From NCBI RefSeq assembly GCF_900105475.1, contig NZ_LT629777.1:4650001-4714000 (forward strand): a stretch of 64,000 bases of DNA, written 5' to 3'. Source of the DNA: Pseudomonas asplenii. Its GTDB lineage: Bacteria > Pseudomonadota > Gammaproteobacteria > Pseudomonadales > Pseudomonadaceae. Position numbers and translations under genes: made by a program. Of the stretch, positions 9,801-21,800 are shown one piece after another (the stretch's first letter is position 1; each line of letters starts with the position of its first letter). Under the pieces are notes generated by a model that searched no databases, was not told where the DNA came from, and saw only the letters and a list, made by a program, of their open reading frames with translations.

Positions 9801-12800
9801 GGCCATCCCAGTGCACGGCGGTACGCTGGATATCGTGGCGCTTGATCACCACCTGCAGGGCGTCGATGAAGGCGTCGAGGTGCTGGCGGTCATCGAACTC
9901 GATCATCGAGAGGACCAGGTAGGCGTCACCCTCCTGACCGAGCAGGTGATGGAACAGGATGCCTTCCTGCAGCGGCGCCAGGGGGTAGATGTCCTGGATA
10001 TTGGCGGCCCCGCCGGGAACGGCGGCCACGATCCGTTCAAGCTGGGCTTCGCTCAGTTCCACCAGTGGCAACATGTCGGGTGTCAGGTGGGTACAGCCAG
10101 CCGGGATACGGTTGGCCGGTGCATGGAACAGGGTTTGTGGGGCCTGGCTGATGGCCAGGGCCATCTCCCGCACGCTGGGCGCGGTGAACACGGTTTGGAC
10201 ACTGGCATTCAGACCCTGCTTGCGCAGGCGGTCGATCAGCCCCACGGCCAGCAGCGAGTGGCCGCCGAGTTCGAAGAACCGATCATGACGACCAACACGT
10301 TCAAGACCCAGCAGTTGCTGCCAGATATCGGCAACGATCCGTTCCACGGGACCTTGAGGCTCTTCGTAGTCCCGGCTCGCGTAGGCTTCCTGACCTGGCT
10401 CGGGCAAGGCACGGCGGTCGAGCTTGCCGTTGGGCGTCAGCGGCAAGGCCTCCAGCACCACGAAGGCGCTCGGCACCATATGGCCGGGCAGGCGCGTCAG
10501 CAGCTCGGCACGCAGTTGCTCGGCCGCTGCCGGCTCACCGCACAGATAGGCCACCAGGCGCTTGTCGTTCTGGTGCTCGCGGGCGATGACGGCTGCTTCG
10601 CGGACACCGGGAAGGGCGGCGAGGGCGGCTTCGATCTCTCCCAGCTCGACGCGCAGGCCACGGATTTTCACCTGATCGTCGTTGCGGCCCAGGTATTCCA
10701 GTGTGCCATCGGGCAGCCAGCGACCGATGTCGCCGGTCTTGTACAGGCGAGCATCGCTGCGTTCAGAGAACGGGTCGGCGATAAAGCGCTCGGCACTCAG
10801 TTCCGGCAGGTTCAGGTAGCCACGGGCGACGCCGACGCCACCGATATGAATTTCGCCACGCACGCCCACCGGCAACAGTTGACCGTGTTCGTCCAGCACA
10901 TGCAGTTGCATATTGCGGATCGGTTTGCCGATCGGCATCGAGTGGTCCCGATAGGTCGCCAGATCCGCGTCGGCCTGGTGCCAGGCCACCACGTCGCTGC
11001 ATTCGGTCGGGCCGTAGCTGTTGATCACCATCGGGCGCGGTTGCCCAAGCTTTTCGAGCATGGCGATCTGAATCGGCTCGCCGCCCAGCACCACCCGTTT
11101 CAGGCACTTCAGGGCTTGATGGTTATCGGCCTCTACCAGTGCATGGAAAGCGCTGGGCGACATGTTCAGGTGAGTCAGGCCGGCTTCGGCGATTTGCGCG
11201 ACGATGGCATCGGGGTTGAACGGTTCTTCGGCCAGGTGCAGCGCGGCGCCGATCATCAGTGGCGCGAGGATGTTCTTCTGGGTCAGGTCGAAATTGTAGG
11301 ACGAGGCCAGCAACACCGCGTCCCCGGCATGGAACGCCAGGTCATCGAGGTACCAGTCCAGCAGGTTGCGCAGGCCACGATGTTCCACCATCACGCCCTT
11401 GGGCAGCCCGGTGGAGCCGGAGGTGTAGATCACGTAGGCCAGATGGTTGAAGCCCAGTGCTGGCACCTCGGGGTTGTGATCCGCAGCTTGCAGCAGCAGG
11501 GGGTCATTCAGTTCCAGTGTTGCCAGGCCCTTGGGCGCCGGCAACTGCAACCCCTGCTGAATGACCAGAGCCTGTGGCGCGCTGTCGGCCAGCATGTGGG
11601 CCAGGCGTTGCGTCGGGTATTGCGGGTCCAGTGGCACGTAGGCGGCACCAGACTTCAGGATGCCCAGCAGGCCGATCACCATTTCCGGGCTGCGCAGGGC
11701 ACATAGACCGACGGTGTCGTCGGGGCCTACCCCCAGGGCAATCAGACGATGGGCGATGCGGTTGGCCCGGGCATTGAGTTCGGCATAGTTCAGGGTTTGC
11801 CCGGCGCAGACCAGCGCCGGGGCATCCGGAGTGAGTGCGGCCTGTGCTTCGAAGACCCGGTGTGGCAGGCGCTGTGGATGTTCATCCAGCGTTGCCTGGG
11901 GCGGGTTGAAGGTTTCCAGCAGTTGCTGGCGTTGTTGCGTATCGAGCCAGGGCAGGCTCGCCAACGGTTGCGCCACGTCGTCCAGCATGGCGTCGAGCAG
12001 GTGCAACAGTTGGCGGCTCCAGCGCGTGATGGTGCTTTCGTCGAACAGGTCGGTGGCGTATTCGAACTGGCCGTGAATGCGTTCGCCGTCGTCGTTGAGC
12101 GAAAGGCTCAGGTCGAACTGGGTGGTGCCGGTAACCTCGGGCAGTACGCTCAATTCCAGGCCGGGCAGGGTCAGGGCCTGGTCACGCGGGGTATTGCCCA
12201 GCACCAGCATGGCCTGGAACAGTGGGCTGTGACCAAGGCTGCGCTCTGGTTGCAAGGCTTCGACCACCTGTTCGAAGGGCAGGTCCTGATGGTGGTAGGC
12301 ATCGAGGGTGATGGCCTTGATCCGCGACAGCAACTGGTCCACGCGACTGTGCGCCTGGACATCGACGCGCAGCGCCAGGGTATTGACGAAGAAGCCGATC
12401 AGCGCCTCGGTTTCCTGGCGTTGACGGTTGGCCACCGGCGTTCCGACCACGACCTCGGCCTGGTTACTCAGGCGCGAGAGCAGGATCGACCAGGCCGCCA
12501 GCAGGGTCATGAACGGTGTCAGGCCCTGTTGCTGGCTGAACTGCCGCAACCGGCTACTGAGTGGTGCAGGGAGCTCCAGCGCCAGGGTGGCACCACGGTA
12601 GCTTTGCACCTGGGGTCGTGGTCGATCGCCAGGCAACTCGAGCAGGCCCGGTGCGCCAGCGAGGTGTTTGGTCCAGAAACGGGTCTGGGTGTGCAGGCGT
12701 TCGCCCTGCATGTGCTGGCGCTGCCAGCTCGCATAGTCGGCATATTGCAGGGCCAGCGCCGGTAACGGATCGTCGAGCCCCTGGCTGAATGCGCTATAGA

Positions 12801-15800
12801 GGCGGTTGAACTCGTCGATCAGCACGGCCACGGACCAGCCGTCGGAGACGATATGGTGCTGGGTGACCAGCAGAATGTGTTCATCCTCGGCCAATTGCAG
12901 CAGGCGCCCGCGAATCAGCGGACCCTGGCTCAGATCGAAAGGCGCCTGGAACTCGGCCTGGCCCAGTTGCTCGACCTGCGCTTGCCGGGCCTCATCGCCC
13001 AGGGTGCGCAGATCGTGCTCGGCCAAGGCAAAGCCGATGGTTTCAGGTGCAAAGCGCTGGTAGACGTTATCGCCCTGGTGTTCGAAGGTGGTACGCAGGC
13101 TTTCGTGACGGGCGACGATGCGGTCCAGGGTCTGTTGCAACGCCTTGCGGTCAAGCCGGCCACGCAGATGCAGGGCGGCCGGCATGTGGTAGGCGATGCT
13201 GGCGGCATGGTCCAGTTGGTCGAGGAACCACAGCCGTTGCTGGGCCAGGGACAGCGGCAAGTCCTGGGTGCGTGACGCCACTTCGATTGCCTGGACCTGC
13301 GAGCGGGTCGCCCGGTCCACGCATTCGGCCTGGGCGGGCAGGGTGCCAAGGTCGAACAGGGTGCGCAGATTGATTTCGACGCCAAGGTCCTGGTGCAAGC
13401 GGGCCTGCAGTTGCACGGTAAGCAGCGAGTGACCACCGAGTTCGAAGAAGTTGTCGTGGCGACCGATTCGATCCAGGCGCAGCAGGTCGGCCCAGATGGC
13501 GGCCAGGCGCTCTTCGGTGTCGCCATTGGGCGCCTCGTACTCGCGATGGGCAGCGTCATCGGCGCTTGGCGCCGGCAGGGCCTTGCGGTCGAGCTTGCGG
13601 TTGGGCGTCAGCGGCATGGCATCGAGCAGCACAAAGGCGCTCGGCAGCATGTATTCGGCCAGTTGCGGCGCCAGTTCGGCACGCAAGCCGGCTGCATCCA
13701 GGCTGACCTCGGGCTGTGCGACTACATAGGCGACCAGGCGTTTTTCGCCCGGGTTGTCTTCCCGTGCGATCACCACCGCTTCCTTCACGCCAGCGCAGTT
13801 GCCCAGACGCGACTCGATTTCGCCCAGCTCGATCCGGAAGCCCCGGACCTTGACCTGGAAGTCGTTACGGCCCAGGTACTCGATGCGACCGTCGGCCATG
13901 TAGCGCGCCAGGTCGCCGGTTTTATACATACGTGCATCAGGAGCATCGCTGAACGGATCGACCAGGAACCGCTCGGCGTTGACCTCTTCGAGGTTCAGGT
14001 AACCCCGTGCCACGCCATCACCGCCGATAAAGATTTCCCCTGTCACGCCATACGGCACCGGTTGTTGATGGGCATCGAGCAGGTAAATCCGGGTGTTGGC
14101 CATCGGCTTGCCGATGGTGGCGTTGCCGCTGCCTTCACTACCGGCAACCGCATCGTGGGACACATAGGCTGCGGTGCAGGACACCGTGGCTTCGGTCGGA
14201 CCGTAGGTGTTGATCAACCGGGTATGCGCAGGGCGCACCTCATCCCAGAGCTTGAGTTTCTGTACCGACAGCGCATCGCCGGTAACGTTGATCAGGCGTA
14301 CATCGGCCAGGCGCCGTGCGGCCACTTCGGGCTGGCTGTGCCACTCGGCCGCCAGGGTATGCCAGTGGGCTGCGGTCATGTGCAGGAAGGTCGGACGAAT
14401 ACCGTAATCCTGCGAGCCCTCGCTGCCGAATATCTCGCGGCTTGGCGCCAGGGTCGCCCCGGCCACCAGGGCCGGGAAGATTTCTTCTACCGACAGGTCG
14501 AAGTTCAGGGTGTTCTGCTGCAGCACGGTGTCTGCCGGGGTCAGGCCAAACAAGCGCGCGGCGTCGACGCTGTAGTTGACCAGGCCACGGTGTTCGATCA
14601 TCACCCCCTTCGGATTGCCAGTGGAGCCTGAGGTGTAGATCACATAGGCCAGGTTGCGTACGCCCAGATTTTCCACCACCGGGTTGTCGTCACGTTCGCT
14701 GAAGTTCTGGCGCTGATCGTCGTCGAGCAGCAACAACGGCAGTTCCAGTGCTGGCAGGCGATCCTGCAAGGCACGCTGGGTCAGCAGGGCCGACGGCGTA
14801 CTGTCCTGGATCATGTAGGCCAGGCGTTCGGCCGGATAAGCCGGATCCAGCGGCACATAGGCCGCACCGGCCTTGAGCACACCGAGCAGGCCAACCATCA
14901 TTTCAACGCCACGTTCGACGCAGATCGCCACCCGATCGTCCGGGCCGATGCCCAGTTCGATCAGTTGATGGGCCAAACGGTTGGCCTCGCGGTTCAGTTC
15001 GGCATAGCTCAGGCGCCGGTCCTGGAAGGCCACGGCGATAGCTTGTGGTTGTGCCTGGACCTGTTCTTCGAACACATGCTGGATGCACAGGTCCGTCGGG
15101 TAGTCCTGCCGAGTGTGGTTGAGGGTATCGAGCAGCAGGGTGCGCTCCGAGGCGGGCAGCACATCCAGTTGCGTCAGCGCGATGCTCGGCGTGTACATCA
15201 GCGCCTGGGTCAATTGCTCCAGGGCGCATTGCATCATGGCGCACAGGCGCTGCGGATTCACCGGCTGCACGCTGTGCATCACCAGGCTGAAGTCATCGCC
15301 ATAATCGTTGACCGACAGGGACAGCGGGTAGTTGGTCCGCTCGGCGCTTTCGAGCAAGTGCAGGCCCGGCCATTGCAATCGGCTGTCAACGCCCTGATGG
15401 CGGTAGTTGAGCAGGCTGGTGAACAACGGCACTCCCGTGGCCACGCCGCTGCAACGCTGGGCCAAGGCCAGGGGGGCCTGTTCGTGGGCTAACAGTTCAC
15501 TGAGATCGCGGTGAGTTGCCAACACCAGTTCCCGTGCACCTTGCGCGGCCAGTCGGACCCGCACTGGCAGGGTGTTGATAAACACCCCGAGGGCCCGTTC
15601 GGCACCGGCCGAACCTTGCAGGCGGCCAGTAACCACGGTGCCGAACACCACGTCATCGCGCCCGGTGCAACGGGCCAGTACCTGAGCCCAGGCCACATGG
15701 AACAGGACCGCCGGGGCCATTTCGCGCTCCCGGGCCAGAGTCCGCAGACGTCGGCTGAGCTCGTTGCTCAGTTGCACCTCGGCCTCGTCGATATGATTGC

Positions 15801-18800
15801 CGTCACCCTGGACTTCCAGCAGATCGAACGGCGCGGTGGGCGACTCGACATCGACCAGGCGGCGGCTGAAGTACTCTTCGTGAATTTCGACGGGCGTGGC
15901 GAGGATATGCGCGACAAATTCCCGATAAGGCTGCGCGGCTGGCAGGTCGGCAGCCGGGTCCTGCATCAGCAGGCGAATCTCTTCGAGGATGATTTCCTGG
16001 GTCACGTGATCACTGATCATGTGATGATCGATCAGGGCCAGCAGCCAACGTTCGGATTGGGGATCGCGGGCGATATAGGCGCGCATCAGTGGTGCCTGTT
16101 GCAGGTCCAGGCGCAGGTGGCGTGGATCGCTCAGACGATCGAGCTGGGCACGCGCATTTTCATCCGGTACCAGCGTCAGGGTTTGCACCGGCAATTGCGC
16201 CTGGCGATGAACCACCTGTACCGCCTGCGGTTGGCCGATCCAGTGCACCGAAGTGCGCAGGACATCATGACGGTCGACCACTGTTTGCAGAGCCTTGAGA
16301 AAGGCGTCGAGGCGCTGGCGACCATCAAACTCGATCATCGAGCGCACCAGGTAGGCGTCGGTCTCGTTATCCAGCAGGTAGTGGAACAGGATGCCCTGTT
16401 GCAGTGGGGCCAGGGGATAGATGTCCTGGATATTGGCGGCACCGCCGGGAACGGCAGCGGCGATCAGCTCGATCTGCGCGGCATTCAGTTCTACCAGAGG
16501 CAACATGTCCGGCGTCAGTTGCGTGCAGTCGGTCGGGATACGGTTGGCGGGTGCCTGGAACAGGGTGTGTGAATCCTGGCTGATGGCCAGGGCCATTTCC
16601 CGCACGCTGGGCGCGGTGAATACGGTGTGGACGCTGGCATTCAGGCCATGCTTGCGCAGGCGATCGATCAGGCTGACGGCCAGCAGCGAGTGGCCGCCGA
16701 GTTCGAAGAAACGGTCGTGACGGCTGACCTGCTCGATGCCCAGCAGGCCTTGCCAGATCGTCGCGACAATCTGCTCGATCCGGCCCTGCGGCGCCTCGTA
16801 GGTGCGGCTGGCAAAAGCATCGTCCGCCGGGACCGGCAGGGCCTTGCGGTCGAGCTTGCGGTTCGCTGTCAACGGCATTGCATCAATGATCACGAAAGCG
16901 CTCGGCAGCATGTATTCGGCCAGTTGCGGCGCCAACTCCGCGCGCAGGCCGGCTGCATCCAGGCTGACTTCAGGCTGCGCGACCACATAGGCCACCAGGC
17001 GTTTTTCGCCGGGGTTGTCTTCCCGTGCGATCACCACCGCTTCCTTGACCCCAGCGCAGTTGCCTAGACGCGATTCGATTTCCCCCAGTTCGATCCGGAA
17101 GCCCCGGACCTTGACCTGGAAGTCGTTACGACCCAGGTACTCGATGCGACCGTCGGCCATGTAGCGCGCCAGGTCGCCGGTCTTGTACATCCGGGCGTCA
17201 GGGCTGGTGCTGAACGGATCGACCAGGAAACGCTCAGCGTTGACCTCTTCGAGGTTCAGGTAACCCCGTGCCACGCCATCACCGCCGATAAAGATTTCCC
17301 CGGTGACGCCATACGGCACCGGCTGTTGATGGGCATCGAGCAGGTAAATGCGAGTGTTGGCCATCGGCTTGCCGATGGTCGCGTTACCGCTGCCTTCACT
17401 ACCAGCAACCGCATCGTGGCTGACATAGGCTGCGGTGCAGGACACCGTGGCTTCAGTCGGACCGTAGGTGTTGATCAGGCGGGTGTGCGCAGGTCGCACT
17501 TCATCCCAGAGCTTGAGCTTCTGTGCCGACAGCGCATCGCCAGTAACGTTGATCAGGCGCACATCGGCCAGGCGCCGGACTGCCACCTCAGGCTGGCTGT
17601 GCCATTCGGCGGCCAGGGTGTGCCAGTGGGCTGCGGTCATGTGCAGGAAGGTCGGACGAATCCCGTAATCCTGCGTGCCTTCGCTGCCGAAGATTTCCCT
17701 ACTTGGCGCCAGGGTCGCCCCGGCCATCAGGGCCGGGAAGATCTCTTCTACCGACAGGTCGAAGTTCAGGGTGTTCTGCTGCAGCACGGTGTCTGCAGGC
17801 GTCAGGCCAAACAGGCGCGCAGCGTCGACGCTGTAGTTGACCAGACCACGGTGTTCGATCATCACCCCTTTCGGATTGCCAGTGGAACCGGAGGTGTAGA
17901 TCACGTAGGCCAGGTTGCGTACGCCCAGGTTTTCCACCACAGGGTTGTCGTCACGCTCGCTGAAGCCCTCGCGCTGATCATCGTCCAGCAGCAACAACGG
18001 CAGTTCCAGTGCTGGCAGGCGATCCTGCAAGGCTCGCTGGGTCAGCAGGGCTGATGGCGTACTGTCCTGGATCATGTAGGCCAGGCGTTCGGCCGGATAA
18101 GCAGGATCCAGCGGCACATAGGCTGCACCGGCCTTGAGCACACCGAGCAGACCAACCATCATTTCCACGCCACGTTCGACGCAGATCGCCACCCGATCGT
18201 CCGGGCCGATGCCCAGCTCGATCAGTTGATGGGCCAAACGGTTGGCCTCGCGGTTCAGTTCGGCATAGCTCAGGCGCCGTTCCTGGAAGGCCACCGCGAT
18301 GACCTCGGGTTGTGCCTGGACCTTTTCCTCGAACAGCTGGTGAATCGTCTGGTCCTGTGGATACGGCACGTCGGTGGCATTGAGGCCCACCAGCAACTGC
18401 TCGCGCTCCACGGCATCGAGCAATGGCACCTGCTCCAGCACTTGCTGGTCGTCGGCGACCATGGCCTCCAGCAGGCGCTGCAGGTAACCCAGGTAACGGC
18501 CCATGGTGCTCGCGTCAAACAGCGCGGTGGCGTATTCCAAAGAGCCGAGCAGACGGCCCTGGACTTCGCCCAGGTCCAGCGAGAGGTCGAACTTGGCCAG
18601 GGTATGCCCGGCGCCGAGGCTTTCGAGGTGCAGATCGCCCAGGCTGAAATCGCCGCCGCCCATGTCCTGCCAGGTCAGCATGGCCTGGAAGATCGGGCTG
18701 TGGGACAGGCTGCGCACGGGTTTGACCACTTCCACCACCTGCTCGAACGGCAGGTCCTGATGCGCCTGGGCGCCCAGGGTGGTGGTCTTGACCTGGGCCA

Positions 18801-21800
18801 GCAGGTTTTTGGCTGTCGGCTGTGCGCCGAGGTCCACGCGGATCGCCAGGGTGTTGACGAACAGGCCGATCAAGCCTTCGACTTCACTGCGGGTCCGGTT
18901 GGCCACCGGCGTGCCGATCACCACTTCCTCCTGCCCGGCCAGGCGACCGAGCAGCGCGGCCCAGGCGGCCATGACGGTCATGTACAAGGTGGTGCCGTGC
19001 CGCTGGCTGAGGGCCTTGAGGCCACGGGTCAGGTCTTCGTCGAACACCACCGGCAGCGCGGCGCCGGCATAGTCCTGCTGCGCCGGGCGCACCCGGTCGG
19101 TGGGCAGCATCAACAAAGCCGGGGCTTCGGCCAGGGCCTGTTGCCAGTAGGTGCTTTGCTGTTGCAGGCGCTCGCCGCTGAGCCAGCGTCGTTGCCACAC
19201 GGCGTAGTCCAGGTAGTGCAGCGCCAGCGGGGCCAACGGATCGTCCTGACCCTGGCTGAACGCGGCATAGAGCGCGGCCAGTTCCTTGGTCAGCACGCTG
19301 ATCGACCAGCCGTCGGAGACGATATGGTGCATGGTCACCAGCAGGACATGATGGTCTTCGGCCAGACGGATCAGGCGGCCGCGAATCAACGGCCCCTGTT
19401 CCAGGTCGAAGGCCAGCAGGGCTTCCTCGCTGGCCAGTGCCTGGAGCCGCGACTCGGCGTCGGCCAGCCCCTGCAGGTCGTGCAGTTGCAGGTTGAAGCC
19501 GGCGTCGGCCGAGGCAATGCGTTGCAACGGCTGTTCGTCGTCGCCCTGGATGAAGGTGGTACGCAGGCCTTCGTGACGCGCCACGATGCGCGCCAGTGCC
19601 CGTTGCAGGGCGCTGCGATCGAGCACGCCGCGCAGGCTCAGGCCGCCGGGCATGTGGTACGCGGCGCTGGCGCCTTCCATCTGGGCGAGGAACCACAGGC
19701 GCTGCTGGGCGAAGGACAACGGCCAGGCCTGGTCACGGGCCACCGGAATGATTTCCGGCAAGGTGCTGCGTCCGGCCTGGGCGATGACCCGGGCCAGGTC
19801 GGCCAGTTCGGGTTGGGCGAACAGCTCGGCCAGGCTCAGTTCGACCCCCAGTTGCTGGCGGATCTGCGAGATCAGGCGCACGGCCAGCAAGGAATGGCCA
19901 CCCAACTCGAAGAAGTGGTCATGGCGACCGACTTGCTCAAGTTGCAACAGGTCCTGCCAGAGGTTGGCCAGGGCGATTTCGATTTCCCCTTCGGGAGCCA
20001 CGTAGCTACGGCTGATTACCGCATCCAGATCCGGTGCTGGCAGGGCCTTGCGGTCCAGCTTGCCGTTGGAGGACAGCGGCAGACTCTCCAGGTGCACGAA
20101 GGCGCTGGGGATCATGTATTCGGGCAGGTGCTTGAGCAGTGCCTTGCGCAGTTGTTCGGCCGGTGCCGGTTCCCCACAGAGGTAGGCCACCAGGCGCTTG
20201 CTGTCCGGTTGGCCTTCGTCCTCACGGGCGATCACCACCACTTCGCGAACGCCTGGGCACAAGGCCAGGGCGGCCTCGACTTCGCCGATCTCGATCCGCA
20301 AGCCACGAATCTTTACCTGGAAGTCATTGCGGCCCAGGTATTCCAGGGCGCCATTGGCCAGCCAGCGGCCGAGGTCACCGGTCTTGTACAAGCGCGCCTG
20401 CGGATCGTTGGAAAAGGGGTCGACGATAAACCGTTCGGCACTCAGTTCCGGCAGGTTCAGGTAACCCCGGGCTACGCCGATACCGCCGATATGCAGCTCA
20501 CCGGCAACGCCCAGCGGTTGCACCTGGCCCAAAGCATCGAGTACATACATCTGAATGTTGGCGATGGGGCGGCCGATCGGCACGCTTTCAGCCGGATCGC
20601 CGGGATGGCACTGCCAGGCGGTGACATCGATGGCCGCTTCGGTTGGGCCATAGAGGTTATGCAGCTCGATACCCGCCAGTTGCTCTTCGAAGCGCCGTTG
20701 CAGGCTGCGGGGCAGGGCTTCGCCGCTGCACAACACACGACGCAGATCGGGGAAGTCACGGGCGCTGCGATGCTCCAGAAACACATCAAGCATCGAGGGT
20801 ACGAAGTGCAGCAGGGTGATGCGTGCATCGCGCATCACCTGGGCCAGGTAATCCGGTTCCTGGTGACCTCCCGGACGGGCCATGACCAGTTCGGCGCCGG
20901 CCAGCAGCGGCAGGAAGAACTCCCAGACCGATACGTCGAAACCGAACGGGGTCTTTTGCAGCACCCGATCGCCGGCCTCGACGGCATATTCGTCACGTGC
21001 CCAGAGCAGGCGGTTGACCACGCCCAGGTGTTCGTTCATCACGCCTTTCGGCGTGCCGGTGGAACCGGAGGTGTAGAGCACGTAGGCCAGGTGGGTTGGC
21101 AACAGACCCAGCACCCGGGCGTCCGGGGTGTCGGTGGCCTGCATGGCCAATTGCGCGCTGTCGTCGCTAGCGTCGAGGAGCAGTAGCGGCACGTCCGAGG
21201 GTGGCAGGCTGTCGAGCAAGGTGTGACTGGTGAGCAGCGCACGTGGAGCACTGTCGTTGAGCATGAAGGCCTGGCGCGCGGCCGGCAGGTCCGGATCTAT
21301 CGGCACATAGGCACCGCCGGCCTTGAGAACCCCCAGCAGGGCAACGACCATTTCCGCACCGCGACGCAGGCTGACGGCGACTCGGCTATCGGGTTTCACA
21401 CCCAAGGCGATCAGGCGATGGGCCAACTGGTTGGCCCGGCGGTTGAGTTGCGCGTAGCTGAGCAACGGCCCGGCGTCGCCGCGCACGGCACAGGCGTCTG
21501 GACGCTGGGCGACCTGTTGCTCGATCAACTGGTGGATCAGCACGTCACGCGGATAGTCACGGGCGGTGGCGTTGAAGTCGACTTGCAAGTGGCGACGTTC
21601 GCCCTCGGCCATCAGCGGGAAGTGCGCCACAGGCGTGTCATGCTGCTCCAGCACCGCTTCGAGCATCGCGAACATGCGCTGTTGAAGTTGTTGAGCTTCT
21701 TCGAGGCTGAAATAGGCGGTGTTGAAGTTGAAGTCCAGGTGCACGTCTTCGTTCGGGTGGTAATCACGCACGAAGATCGCCATGGGCGTCTGCTCGTAAC

